Part shown: one piece after another, positions 10,109 to 18,522 of the stretch
Layout: each line of letters opens with the position of its first letter
Position numbering within the stretch: position 1 is the stretch's first letter
Assembly: GCF_030264275.1 (NCBI RefSeq)
Contig: NZ_CP127165.1
Span: 1 to 64,000, forward strand
Direction: 5' to 3'
Length of the DNA: 64,000 nt
DNA from: Marivivens sp. LCG002
GTDB taxonomy: Bacteria > Pseudomonadota > Alphaproteobacteria > Rhodobacterales > Rhodobacteraceae
Notes under the pieces: generated by a model
The model's database searches: none
Seen by the model: the letters and a program-made list of their open reading frames with translations, nothing else
What the model was told of the DNA's origin: nothing
Translations under genes and position numbers: made by a program

Positions 10109-11841
10109 AACAACTGTCTGAGTTCTTTGATGGATTGGCCTTCCGGATCGCGGCGCTTCTTGCTGTGGCCCTTTTTCCTCTCGGACTCATTTCGGTTTAC
10201 CAGATGTTCTATGTCTCGGAAGCGATCGACAGGCGCTCCGAGGTCACACTCGAATCCCTCACTGCGCAAGCCGCAGCCAATGAAATCGGATTGATCAGGG
10301 GCGGCTTTGGCGCTGCCTCTGCTTTGGCCGGCGTGGTTCAGGTGGTTGACCCGAATGACCCCATGACCTGTTCGGTGCCGTTTCAAGTCTTTGTGGCTGA
10401 AAACGCTCAATATTCATTTGCAGGCTTTGTGAGCAGGGATGGCGTTCTTCGATGTGCCAGCGGGGGAACCGGGCTTGACGTCTCCGAGACGGAAAGCTTC
10501 GTGAAGCAGTCCCAATCCCCCGGCCTCTATACGACGATCACAAGCAATGGACGGGTGAGCCAGACCTCTGTTGTCATCATGTCGACGGCGGTTTTCAAAG
10601 AGGGAGAATTCATCGGCTATATCGCGGTATCCCTGCCGCACAGCAATATTTTTGAGGACATAAATCTTCTTTCGGATCGCCCGCTTGAACTTGCCACGTT
10701 CAATGCAGAGGGCAAAATCATGAGCGCCCAGAACGGGCTCGCCACTGTGTGGCAACGTATTCCCGCCGATATCCCGCTTGCCGAATTGGCCCAGAGCCAG
10801 CGCATTGCCTTTACCGCCACAACACTGACGGGCGAAGAACGGGTTTTTGCCGTCACGCCAATCGTCGAGGATACGATCTATGCGATCGGGAGCTGGCCGC
10901 GCGAACATTTCATGGTCGACGATCGTTGGCGCTGGATGAGTCCGCTTTTGATCCCAGCGTTGATGTGGGCTGCCTCGCTTGGCGTTGCTTATCTTGCGGT
11001 TCACCGAATGGTCATTCGTCCCGTTCGGCGGTTCAAGCTCGAGATGAAGCACTTTGCCCTAAGCAGGCAGTTGCCGACCTATGTGCCGAACCCCTCTATG
11101 CCGTTTGAAATACGCCGCATCGGTGAGGTTTGGCGCGACTTGGCCGAGACGGTTCTTCGGGATGAAGCAGAGCTTGAAGGCACCATCCACGACAAAACGG
11201 TGTTACTCAAAGAAGTGCATCATCGGGTCAAGAACAACCTTCAACTGATCTCGTCGATCATCAACATGAAGATGCGCAAACTTTCCGCGCCAGAAGCCCG
11301 TCGCGCACTCAAGGACCTTCAGCTTCGCGTGATGTCGATCGCTTCCGTCCACCGCTCGCTCTATGAGGCCGAGGCGCGAGGGCAGGTTCGGGCTGATCAG
11401 CTCATTCGCTATATCGTGCAGATGTCCTATGAAAACGGGCTTGAGAAAACGTCGGGTGTGATCCTCGATTATGAGGTGGAAGAGGTCGCGCTTTATCCCG
11501 ATCAGGCGCTACCCCTGTCCTTGCTAGCGGCTGAAGCCGCGACAAACGCCGTCAAATATCTGGGCAAGCCGACCGACAGCCACGCGCGCGTTCTGGTCCA
11601 GCTCAAGCGGCTTTCAGGAGAGAGGGCGCAGTTTTCACTGTCGAACACCACCGGTGTTCCCCTGTCCGATGTCCAGACCGAAGGAAGCGGTCTCGGCACG
11701 TCGCTCATCGAAGCCTTTGCTGCGCAAATCGGCGGCCGTGTCGAGGTCGAAGAGACCGATACAGCCTATAAGATCACCATCGAATTTTCGATCCAGGACT
11801 TCGATCTTGGCCAAAGCAAACAACCGCCGAGTGATTATTAA
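10105..11841 (+). CDS. HisKA_2-type membrane sensor histidine kinase
   Basis: The 578-residue protein probably senses a signal outside the membrane and controls PhyR phosphorylation. It has a transmembrane helix near residues 12-33, an extracytoplasmic sensor region (about 34-272) and a second helix near 275-298. A HAMP-like segment precedes the dimerisation box EVHHRVKNNLQLISSIINM with His372/373. The C-terminal HATPase domain contains AAEAATNAVKYL and GSGLGTSLIEAF. This HisKA_2 box is typical of kinases acting on PhyR. Translation starts at GTG, overlapping the ecfG stop by four bases, which places it in the nepR-ecfG operon. The ligand is unknown. Confidence 0.88.
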   Translation: MKQLSEFFDGLAFRIAALLAVALFPLGLISVYQMFYVSEAIDRRSEVTLESLTAQAAANEIGLIRGGFGAASALAGVVQVVDPNDPMTCSVPFQVFVAENAQYSFAGFVSRDGVLRCASGGTGLDVSETESFVKQSQSPGLYTTITSNGRVSQTSVVIMSTAVFKEGEFIGYIAVSLPHSNIFEDINLLSDRPLELATFNAEGKIMSAQNGLATVWQRIPADIPLAELAQSQRIAFTATTLTGEERVFAVTPIVEDTIYAIGSWPREHFMVDDRWRWMSPLLIPALMWAASLGVAYLAVHRMVIRPVRRFKLEMKHFALSRQLPTYVPNPSMPFEIRRIGEVWRDLAETVLRDEAELEGTIHDKTVLLKEVHHRVKNNLQLISSIINMKMRKLSAPEARRALKDLQLRVMSIASVHRSLYEAEARGQVRADQLIRYIVQMSYENGLEKTSGVILDYEVEEVALYPDQALPLSLLAAEAATNAVKYLGKPTDSHARVLVQLKRLSGERAQFSLSNTTGVPLSDVQTEGSGLGTSLIEAFAAQIGGRVEVEETDTAYKITIEFSIQDFDLGQSKQPPSDY

Positions 11842-11903
11842 GGGGTTTGAGCCGCTTCATCTCCATTGTATCAGCGTCCCGATCTTGATTGGAGCGTTTG
11901 GAT

Positions 11904-12374
11904 ATGATCACGCGTCGGTTGTTTGTTGGTATGGCCTTGCTGGGGCTTTCGGCCTGTGGGTCCAAGGTGAATTCTTTTGTCGATGATACCTATGATCCAC
12001 CGCTTTTCCCCAATGAAACCAAAGAATTGCGCGCTCGGATCAACTATTGGGCGGATTACTATCAAATCCCCCGCACCTTGGTGCATCGCGTGATCCAGCG
12101 TGAAAGCGGTTATCGTCCCGAAGCCCGTAACGGGCCCTATTACGGGTTGATGCAAATCCTTCCGCAGACGGCCCGAACGATGGGTCACACAGGGAGCGCA
12201 GAAGATCTCCTCAAGGCGGATGTCAATTTGCAGTATGCGGGCAAATACCTGCGGGGGGCATGGCTTGTGTCCGATGGCGATGAAAAGACCGCTGTCGGTT
12301 GGTATGCGCGCGGCTATTACTACGAGGCCAAGCGGCGCGGGCTTTTGGTTGAAACGGGTTTGCGCTCAGCGTGA
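11904..12374 (+). CDS. Lytic transglycosylase-type lipoprotein
   Basis: The 156-residue product is a predicted lipoprotein with a soluble lytic transglycosylase (SLT) domain, which cleaves peptidoglycan glycan strands. The N-terminus MITRRLFVGMALLGLSAC ends in a lipobox LSAC with Cys18. The catalytic Glu lies in VIQRESGYRPEAR, followed by YYGLMQILPQTARTMG and the ARGYYYEAKRRG end. The ATG at 11904 has GGAG nine bases upstream; an in-frame TTG at 11889 would add five residues. It overlaps the end of the convergent AbrB-family gene by nine bases. It may remodel the cell wall during growth or secretion. Confidence 0.85.
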   Translation: MITRRLFVGMALLGLSACGSKVNSFVDDTYDPPLFPNETKELRARINYWADYYQIPRTLVHRVIQRESGYRPEARNGPYYGLMQILPQTARTMGHTGSAEDLLKADVNLQYAGKYLRGAWLVSDGDEKTAVGWYARGYYYEAKRRGLLVETGLRSA

Positions 12375-13409
12375 ACCCGTAAATCTGAAAACCAAGGGCG
12401 CGGCGGCGACGACGAGCAAAATGCGCAGAATGTGCATCACCGACACAAAGGCCACGTCAAGGTGCATCGCCAGTGCCAGCAGCGACATTTCCGTTAGGCC
12501 ACCCGGCGAGAACGCTAGGAATACGTTCGGAAGAGGTGCTTCGATGAGCGCAGCGCTCGCCAAGGTAAAGGCGGTTGCGCACAAAAGCATCGAAACACAA
12601 GACCCAAGCCCGAGCACGAGATCCTGCGCGATGTCACGCAGTTTGGAACCGACGAACTGGCACCCGATATTTGAGCCGAGCACGATCTGGGCCGCCACCA
12701 CCAAAAGGCTCGGCGGTGCGATCTCGACCATATGGGTGACATGCGCAATCGCGCTTAGGAGCATGGGTCCAAGGAGGATGCCCGTCGGGAGCCGAAGCAT
12801 TTTGCCCAGTGGGCTTCCGATCGCGGCGCACCCGATCAGAATGGCCCAATCACTTGCGGAAAGAGCATCGACAGCGATCCAGTTCGTCGCTGCGCCGCTG
12901 TTCGAGCGAACCCCGAAGACAAGCCCGAACACCAGACCGACGATCACGATGGTCATCAACACACGAGAGGCATGGGCCAAAGCGATCTTGCGTTCGTCGC
13001 CGCCCCAGCTCCCGCCGATCAGGATCATATCGTTCAAACCGCCGGGCATAGCCGAGAAAAACGCGGTAACGCGGTCATACCCGCCGATACGTCGATACAA
13101 GACAAAGGAAACCGTTGCCGCCACCGCAAGAAACACGGCCATGATCACAGCGGCAACGGACCATTGGACAAGCTGGCCCAGAACCTCTGATGTGACAGAG
13201 GCGCCTAGCATCACGCCGATGATCGGGATGACATAGGGGCGGAGACGCTTGGGCGCCGCGACGGGAAGTCCCGCAAGTGCCGCGATCGTATTGCAGATCA
13301 GCGGCCCAAGCATCCAAGGAAGCGGCAGCCCCAGTTTGAAAAACGCAAAGCCCGAGACCAGACCGATCGTGAGCGACAAGCCGATCGACATGGGCTTGCG
13401 CAAAGGCAT
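12366..13409 (-). CDS. AbrB-family integral membrane protein
   Basis: The 347-residue protein is strongly hydrophobic with about ten membrane segments arranged as two similar halves, the layout of the AbrB-duplication membrane family (older annotations say ammonia monooxygenase). LPLPWMLGPLICNTIAAL in the first half and PTGILLGPMLLSAIAHV in the second show the repeated PxxxLGPL motif. AMPGGLNDMILIG and FSPGGLTEMSLLALAM are the paired PGG(L)x(E/D)M motifs. Function in this family is not established; small-molecule transport is inferred. It is two bases downstream of trhO on the same strand. Confidence 0.82.
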   Translation of the reverse strand: MPLRKPMSIGLSLTIGLVSGFAFFKLGLPLPWMLGPLICNTIAALAGLPVAAPKRLRPYVIPIIGVMLGASVTSEVLGQLVQWSVAAVIMAVFLAVAATVSFVLYRRIGGYDRVTAFFSAMPGGLNDMILIGGSWGGDERKIALAHASRVLMTIVIVGLVFGLVFGVRSNSGAATNWIAVDALSASDWAILIGCAAIGSPLGKMLRLPTGILLGPMLLSAIAHVTHMVEIAPPSLLVVAAQIVLGSNIGCQFVGSKLRDIAQDLVLGLGSCVSMLLCATAFTLASAALIEAPLPNVFLAFSPGGLTEMSLLALAMHLDVAFVSVMHILRILLVVAAAPLVFRFTGSR

Positions 13410-13411
13410 TT

Positions 13412-14317
13412 TTACAAACCTCCGAGGTGCTTTTCGCCTCGTTTCTTTGCAAGTCTGATCTGTTTTTGGCGCTCGCGGAAGCGGGTCTTATCGTCCTCGG
13501 TGGTTTCGTGCGCACAGTGGTGGCAGGAGACGCCTTCTTCGAATTCGGGCCGCTTCGTGTCTTCGGCAAGAATGGGGCGGCGGCACGCGTGGCAGAGGTC
13601 ATAGGGACCTTCGGCAAGCCCATGGCCCACGGAAACGCGGCGGTCAAAGACAAAGCATTCGCCGTTCCAGAGACTGTTTTCCTGCGGCATTTCTTCGAGG
13701 TATTTCAGAATACCGCCCTTGAGGTGATACACCTCTTCGACGCCTTGCTGGCGCAAGAAGTTGGTCGATTTTTCGCAGCGAATGCCGCCCGTGCAGAACA
13801 TCGCGATGCGCTTGTTGTGAAAGCGATCCTTGTTCTCTTCCCACCATTGGGGAAACTCGCGGAAGCTCTTTGTCTTTGGGTCGATCGCGCCTTCAAAGGT
13901 GCCGATTGCAACCTCGTAGTCGTTGCGGGTGTCGATGATGGCAACGTCCGGCGACGAGATAAGCTCGTTCCAGTCCTGGGGCGAGACATACTGCCCGACA
14001 ACTGCGCGAGGATCGACATCGGGTTGGCCCATCGTCACGATCTCTTTCTTGAGACGGACTTTCATACGGGCAAAGGGTTGCTCGGACGCAGTGCTCTCCT
14101 TCCATTCGAAGTCGGCACATCCCGGCATTGCTTTGATGTGGGCAATCACCGCGTCGATTCCGTTTCGGTCGCCTGCAATGGTGCCGTTGATGCCTTCTTT
14201 GGCCAGAAGAAGCGTTCCGGTGATCCCCTTTTCAACACAGAGCGCCTCGAGCGGTCCTTGGAGCGCAGCGGGGTTATCGAAAGCGGTGAAATGGTAGAGT
14301 GCAGCAACTGTAAACAT
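13412..14317 (-). CDS. trhO: tRNA uridine(34) hydroxylase TrhO
   Basis: TrhO forms 5-hydroxyuridine at wobble position 34 of certain tRNAs using oxygen. The 301-residue protein has the family N-terminal domain (about 1-95, with [16 protein letters not shown]). A rhodanese domain follows (about 110-215) with the catalytic-loop Cys175 in [12 protein letters not shown]. The C-terminal region has two CxxC pairs (Cys242/245 and Cys265/268) that may bind zinc. It probably forms a transcription unit with the AbrB-family gene two bases downstream. Confidence 0.93.
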   Translation of the reverse strand: MFTVAALYHFTAFDNPAALQGPLEALCVEKGITGTLLLAKEGINGTIAGDRNGIDAVIAHIKAMPGCADFEWKESTASEQPFARMKVRLKKEIVTMGQPDVDPRAVVGQYVSPQDWNELISSPDVAIIDTRNDYEVAIGTFEGAIDPKTKSFREFPQWWEENKDRFHNKRIAMFCTGGIRCEKSTNFLRQQGVEEVYHLKGGILKYLEEMPQENSLWNGECFVFDRRVSVGHGLAEGPYDLCHACRRPILAEDTKRPEFEEGVSCHHCAHETTEDDKTRFRERQKQIRLAKKRGEKHLGGL

Positions 14318-14419
14318 GTGTTCGGCTTACGCCTCTCTGAATTTCCGAGCAAGAGGACAACGCACAATTGACCCCAGAACTTGCTGCGTTAGGGTTCGAG
14401 CAAACAGAGGGACGATATC

Positions 14420-15022
14420 ATGAAACCATTGAGCCACGCGTTGATCGTTATCGATGTTCAAAATGACTTTTGCCCCAGCGGAGCGCTTGCTGTTGCGGGT
14501 GGAGACGAGATTGTCGCTCCGATCAACGCTCTGATGGACGATTTCGCTTGTGTGGTCCTGACCCAAGATTGGCATCCCGCCGGACATTCGTCTTTTGCCT
14601 CGTCCCATCCGGGCAAAGCTCCGATGAGCATGGTCGACATGCCCTATGGCGCTCAGGTTCTTTGGCCCGATCATTGTATCCAGATGACAAAAGGGGCCGA
14701 GTTCCATAGCGATCTGAGGACGGATGCGGATCTTATCCTGCGCAAAGGCTTCAATCCCGCGATCGACAGCTATTCAGCCTTTTTCGAGAACGACCGCAAA
14801 ACGCCGACAGGGCTCGAAGGCTATCTTCGGACCCGAGGCATCGAGGCGCTGACGCTTGTCGGGCTCGCCACGGATTTTTGCGTTCACTACTCTGCCGTCG
14901 ATGCGGCCAAGCTCGGATTCGACGTTACCGTTAGAACCGACCTATGCCGCGCCATCGACTTCGACGGCTCTCTTGCCGCTGCGGCTGACGCGATGACATC
15001 AGTCGGCGTGAACGTTGTTTAA
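14420..15022 (+). CDS. pncA: Nicotinamidase
   Basis: PncA hydrolyses nicotinamide to nicotinate and ammonia in the NAD salvage pathway. The 200-residue isochorismatase-fold protein has the triad Asp12 (LIVIDVQNDFCPSGALAV), Lys109 and Cys154 (GLATDFCVHYSAVDA). Metal-binding Asp50, His52 and His85 lie in TQDWHPAGHSSF and LWPDHCIQ. It is followed by an oxidoreductase gene and by pncB, the enzyme that takes the product onward. Confidence 0.95.
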   Translation: MKPLSHALIVIDVQNDFCPSGALAVAGGDEIVAPINALMDDFACVVLTQDWHPAGHSSFASSHPGKAPMSMVDMPYGAQVLWPDHCIQMTKGAEFHSDLRTDADLILRKGFNPAIDSYSAFFENDRKTPTGLEGYLRTRGIEALTLVGLATDFCVHYSAVDAAKLGFDVTVRTDLCRAIDFDGSLAAAADAMTSVGVNVV

Positions 15023-15036
15023 GATCGGGAAAACAA

Positions 15037-16074
15037 ATGTCTAAAGTCCGCATAGCAGTCATGGGCGCCGGTCTTATCGGGCGGCGACATGTGATGCATA
15101 TCACTCAAAGCCAGTACGCAGAGATCGCCGCTGTGATTGATCCAAGTCCGGTAGGTGCCGTCGTCGCGCAAGAGTTCGGCGCGCCCTGCTATGCAAGTCT
15201 TGCCGAGATGCTTGCTGTGGATCGGCCTCATGGGGTTTTGGTCGCCACGCCAAACCAGCTTCATAAACTGAACGGGCTTGAGTGCATCGCGGCAGGTCTT
15301 CCCGCTCTTATCGAAAAGCCGCTTTGTGACAAACTCGAGGACGCGGCCGAACTCGTCGAGGCTGCCGAGGCCGCAGGCGTGCCGCTTTTGACGGGCCACC
15401 ACCGCCGGCATAATCTTCTGATGCAAAAGGCAAAAGAAATGATCGAGCGTGGCGACATCGGGCGCCCACTGGTCGCCAATGCGATGTTCTGGATCAAAAA
15501 GCCGGATGATTATTTCGACGTGGATTGGCGACGCGAGAAGGGGGCGGGGCCGGTGTTTCTGAACCTTATCCATGATGTCGATAACCTTCGGTATCTCCTT
15601 GGCGAGGTGGCTGCGGTTACGGCCACCGAGTCAAACGCCGTGCGAGGGAACGCTGTCGAAGAAACTGCTGTGATCCTTCTTGAATTTGCGTCTGGTGCGC
15701 TTGCCACTGCTTCCGTTTGTGACGCGACTGTTTCGCCATGGAGCTGGGAGATGACGACAGGCGAAAACCCCGCCTATCCCAAAGCGGACGGCGAGCACTG
15801 CTATCTTATCGGGGGCACGGATGGATCGCTCGCCCTGCCGCAACTCGATCTGCGCCGCAACAACGGCCTGCAAAGCTGGTATGAACCCTTTGAACTCTCG
15901 CGTCCCGCGACCCCGAACGAAGACCCCCTTGCCCGTCAGATTACCCATTTCGCCAAGGTGATCCGCGGCGAGGAGGCTCCGCTTGTTTCGGGGCGCGATG
16001 GACTTGAAACCCTGCGAGTGATCGAGGCGGTGAAAACCTCTGCTGCCTCGGGTCAGCGGGTGCGGCTCGCTTGA
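15037..16074 (+). CDS. Gfo/Idh/MocA-family oxidoreductase
   Basis: The 345-residue protein has an N-terminal Rossmann NAD(P)-binding motif VMGAGLIGRRHVMHI (residues 9-23), the conserved EKPLCD segment near 94-99 and HHRRHN near 120-125. These define the Gfo/Idh/MocA family, which oxidises sugar or cyclitol hydroxyl groups. It sits 14 bases after pncA and 48 before pncB and is probably co-transcribed with both. The substrate is unknown, and no known step of NAD salvage needs such an enzyme, so the link may be only operonic. Confidence 0.88.
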   Translation: MSKVRIAVMGAGLIGRRHVMHITQSQYAEIAAVIDPSPVGAVVAQEFGAPCYASLAEMLAVDRPHGVLVATPNQLHKLNGLECIAAGLPALIEKPLCDKLEDAAELVEAAEAAGVPLLTGHHRRHNLLMQKAKEMIERGDIGRPLVANAMFWIKKPDDYFDVDWRREKGAGPVFLNLIHDVDNLRYLLGEVAAVTATESNAVRGNAVEETAVILLEFASGALATASVCDATVSPWSWEMTTGENPAYPKADGEHCYLIGGTDGSLALPQLDLRRNNGLQSWYEPFELSRPATPNEDPLARQITHFAKVIRGEEAPLVSGRDGLETLRVIEAVKTSAASGQRVRLA

Positions 16075-16122
16075 TCCGTCTCGCCTCACGTTCTTTATTG
16101 GCACCAAATCAAGGAGCCCAAG

Positions 16123-17415
16123 ATGGTCGATCTCGCCACACGCGTCTATAACCACAAATGGAAGATCGATCCGATCATTCGGTCCCTGATCGACACCGAC
16201 TTCTACAAGCTTTTGATGTGCCAATCGGTGTTCCGCAACAACCCCGACACCAAGGTGACCTTTAGCCTGATCAACCGCGCCAAACACATCCGTCTTGCCG
16301 ACATGATCGACGAAGGCGAGCTGCGCGAACAGCTTGACCACGTGCGGTCGCTTTCGCTTTCGCGCGGAGAGTCCACTTGGCTGCGCGGCAACACCTTTTA
16401 CGGCAAGCGCCAGATGTTCCGCTCCGATTTCATGGAGTGGTTCGAGAACCTGCGCCTTCCGCCCTATCACCTTGAAAAGCGCGACGGCCAATACGAACTC
16501 ACCTTCGAGGGATCATGGCCCGAGGTCATGCTCTGGGAAATTCCCGCGCTTGCGATCCTGATGGAACTGCGCTCCCGTGCGGTGCTCAACCAGATGGGCA
16601 AATTCGAGCTTCAGGTGCTCTATGCCCGCGCCATGACCAAGCTTTGGGAAAAGGTCGAAAGCCTTCGGACGATCCCCGACTTGCGACTTGCAGACTTTGG
16701 CACGCGCCGCCGTCACGGGTTCTTGTGGCAGGACTGGTGCGTGCAGGCCCTCATCGAAGGGCTGGGCGACAAATTCATCGGCACCTCGAATTGCCGTATC
16801 GCGATGAAGCGCGACATCGAGGCGATCGGGACCAATGCGCATGAACTGCCCATGGTCTATGCCGCGCTGGCCAAGACGGACGAGGACCTGCGCCGCGCCC
16901 CCTATGACGTGCTGGCCGATTGGCACGAGGAGCACGACGGCAACCTGCGGATCATCTTGCCCGACACCTATGGGACCGAAGGCTTCCTCAGGAATGCGCC
17001 CGACTGGCTTGCAGGGTGGACGGGTATCCGCATCGATTCAGGCGATCCCGCGCGCGGTGCCGAAACCGCGATCCAGTGGTGGAAGGACAGGGGCGAGGAC
17101 CCGACGCAAAAGCTCGTGATCTTTTCGGACGGGCTGGATGTGGCCAAAATCCACGAGCTCGCGGATCAGTTCCGAGGGCGGGTGCGGGCCTCCTTCGGTT
17201 GGGGCACGATGCTCACCAATGATTTCATCGGCCTGACAGCGGGCGACACCCTTGCCCCGTTCAGCCTCGTCTGCAAAGCCGTCAGCGCCGACGGCCACCC
17301 CACCGTCAAACTCAGCGACAACCCCTTGAAGGCCATGGGCCCCGAAGGGGAAGTTGCACGCTATAAGCGGGTGTTCGGGGTGGGGGAGCAGGAGACGCTG
17401 GAGGTTAGGGTTTAA
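16123..17415 (+). CDS. pncB: Nicotinate phosphoribosyltransferase
   Basis: PncB converts nicotinate, PRPP and ATP to nicotinate mononucleotide, the next step after PncA. The 430-residue length is typical. Family motifs include [18 protein letters not shown] near 26-43, the active-site region [16 protein letters not shown] near 190-205 and [12 protein letters not shown] near 220-231. [13 protein letters not shown] and [11 protein letters not shown] are in the C-terminal half. It ends the pncA-oxidoreductase-pncB group. The gap after it holds a hairpin whose T-run serves the opposite strand, so its own terminator is not clear. Confidence 0.95.
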   Translation: MVDLATRVYNHKWKIDPIIRSLIDTDFYKLLMCQSVFRNNPDTKVTFSLINRAKHIRLADMIDEGELREQLDHVRSLSLSRGESTWLRGNTFYGKRQMFRSDFMEWFENLRLPPYHLEKRDGQYELTFEGSWPEVMLWEIPALAILMELRSRAVLNQMGKFELQVLYARAMTKLWEKVESLRTIPDLRLADFGTRRRHGFLWQDWCVQALIEGLGDKFIGTSNCRIAMKRDIEAIGTNAHELPMVYAALAKTDEDLRRAPYDVLADWHEEHDGNLRIILPDTYGTEGFLRNAPDWLAGWTGIRIDSGDPARGAETAIQWWKDRGEDPTQKLVIFSDGLDVAKIHELADQFRGRVRASFGWGTMLTNDFIGLTAGDTLAPFSLVCKAVSADGHPTVKLSDNPLKAMGPEGEVARYKRVFGVGEQETLEVRV

Positions 17416-17420
17416 AAACA

Positions 17421-17447
17421 AAGGCCCCGTACCCGGTACGAGGCCTT
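17421..17447 (-). terminator. Rho-independent terminator (minus strand)
   Basis: A stem of 11 pairs with one mismatch (AAGGCC and CGTAC arms around loop CCG, 17421-17447) is followed on the minus strand by TTTGTTTTT. It ends transcription coming from pemK or from the candidate small RNA beside it. On the plus strand there is no T-run, so it is not an obvious pncB terminator. Confidence 0.75.
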
Positions 17448-17531
17448 GCCAGCACTGACGAGAAGCTTGTTATCGCTGAGACGTCAGTGGCCCCTAGGGG
17501 TCTTAATGCGGATGTTCCCAGAGCCGCCACG
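17421..17531 (-). ncRNA. Candidate structured small RNA downstream of pemK
   Basis: Between a TTGACA promoter and a strong terminator lies a roughly 110-base minus-strand segment with no convincing reading frame but several inverted repeats. CACTGACG (17453-17460) pairs perfectly with CGTCAGTG (17482-17489). CCCCTAGGGG (17491-17500) is a palindrome. GCGG near 17508 can pair with CCGC near 17525. I do not recognise the family. It could be an independent small RNA or the structured 3' end of the toxin mRNA. Confidence 0.5.
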
Positions 17532-17537
17532 ACTTCA

Positions 17538-17565
17538 TAAATATCGCTGCCAGCGACTTTGTCAA
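17538..17565 (-). promoter_or_regulatory. Predicted promoter of the small RNA
   Basis: On the minus strand a perfect TTGACA (17565-17560) is followed after 16 bases by TATTTA (17543-17538), an acceptable -10. The spacer contains the hairpin TCGCT-ggc-AGCGA. It lies just past the pemK stop codon at 17571, so the downstream RNA can be made without the toxin mRNA. Confidence 0.45.
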
Positions 17566-17570
17566 CATTG

Positions 17571-17993
17571 TTAGGCCAAACCCAGCCCTTTGAGAACACA
17601 ATTGTGAATCGATTTCATCGTATCGTCATCCAAGATCGAGGTTTGATAAACCCTTTTACCATGCTCGGCCCTACCAATTCGTAAAAGGTCCAATCGGTGC
17701 CAGCCAACTGCGCAAATCATATCGCCCTTTAACCAGCGTGGTTGATTTCCCCATCCCACAGGCAGCTCAAATGGAATATCGAGCGACATATGATACGGCA
17801 TAACAGGGGTCGGCTCTGACAGACTTAAGGGCACAATTGTGCACAAACCCTGTCGTTGGCGGATCGGCGGAGAGACAATAACTGCTAACCTCTTTTTGAC
17901 CATCTCAGGTGTCTTGAAGCCCGGATAAAAGTCAGCAGTAACAATTGTACCTTTCTTGGGTGCATAACTTAGTGGCAAACGAACGCTCTTCAT
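17571..17993 (-). CDS. PemK/MazF-like toxin, no antitoxin seen
   Basis: The 140-residue protein resembles the PemK/MazF growth inhibitors, mRNA endonucleases with an SH3-like barrel. Family features are KKGTIVTADFYPG near the N-terminus, KKRLAVIVSPP near 33-43, CTIVPLS near 51-57, and a later WLKGDMICAVGWHRLDLLR segment. MazF-family genes normally follow a small antitoxin gene. Here the 50 bases upstream reach arfB and hold none. The region is visibly more AT-rich than its neighbours, which suggests transfer. It may share a transcript with arfB. Solitary family members can also have lost toxicity. Confidence 0.72.
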   Translation of the reverse strand: MKSVRLPLSYAPKKGTIVTADFYPGFKTPEMVKKRLAVIVSPPIRQRQGLCTIVPLSLSEPTPVMPYHMSLDIPFELPVGWGNQPRWLKGDMICAVGWHRLDLLRIGRAEHGKRVYQTSILDDDTMKSIHNCVLKGLGLA

Positions 17994-18043
17994 ACTCTAG
18001 GTGGATTCGGTTTTGTAGAAGTATCGGCTAACGGTAGTTGGCG

Positions 18044-18463
18044 CTAGTAGGTTTCAGATTTCCCCCTGAGCGCCTTAACCTCCCCCCTCATCTTCTTTTC
18101 TTCGAGCCGCCGCCGTACGGACCCCTTGGTCGGTTTGGTCGCGATGCGGCGTTTGGGGACGATGGTGGCTTTGCGGATCATCTCGGCGAGGCGCTGGCGG
18201 GCGATTTCGCGGTTCGAGGCCTGAGAGCGGGTGTCCTGCACAAAGATCACAATCGCCCCTTCGGTCGTCCATTTGGAGCCCGCAATGCGCTGGAGCCGCC
18301 GCTTGACGGGATCGGGGAGAGAGGGGCTTCGCGCGGCTTCGAAGCGCAGCTCGACCGCGGTCGAGACTTTGTTCACGTTCTGCCCACCCGGACCCGAGGC
18401 GCGCACGAATTGCTCGGTAAGCTCCCAATCCTGAAGGCTGATGTCATCGGTGCAATAAAGCAT
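18044..18463 (-). CDS. arfB: Alternative ribosome-rescue factor ArfB
   Basis: ArfB (YaeJ) enters ribosomes stalled at the 3' end of broken mRNAs and hydrolyses the peptidyl-tRNA. The 139-residue protein has the GGQ loop (residues 26-28, in VRASGPGGQNVNKVST) and a strongly basic C-terminal tail (GSVRRRLEEKKMRGEVKALRGK) that would lie in the empty mRNA channel. It lacks the codon-recognition domain of release factors. It lies 50 bases upstream of the PemK-like gene on the same strand. A terminator-like hairpin and a tiny reading frame precede it. Confidence 0.93.
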   Translation of the reverse strand: MLYCTDDISLQDWELTEQFVRASGPGGQNVNKVSTAVELRFEAARSPSLPDPVKRRLQRIAGSKWTTEGAIVIFVQDTRSQASNREIARQRLAEMIRKATIVPKRRIATKPTKGSVRRRLEEKKMRGEVKALRGKSETY

Positions 18464-18483
18464 GGTGTAAGTCCGACATGGAA

Positions 18484-18513
18484 AAGGGCCGCCTCGGCGA
18501 GGAAGCGACCCTT
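18484..18513 (-). terminator. Terminator-like hairpin before arfB
   Basis: AAGGG and CGC (18484-18492) pair with GCG and CCCTT (18505-18513), with one mismatch and a further CTC/GAG pairing inside the loop. On the minus strand the stem is followed by TTTT-CC. It lies 20 bases before the arfB start codon, so it would act as an attenuator of arfB for transcripts that begin further upstream. Confidence 0.55.
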
Positions 18514-18522
18514 CGAAAGTCC

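Noticed and set aside
17405-17599. A 64-codon frame on the minus strand overlapping the pemK 3' end
   Set aside because: It lies over the hairpins and terminator of the candidate RNA, has no ribosome-binding site and shows no protein-like pattern.
17571-17993. A classical two-gene MazEF/PemIK system
   Set aside because: The 50 bases upstream reach arfB and hold no antitoxin-sized frame; downstream is non-coding.
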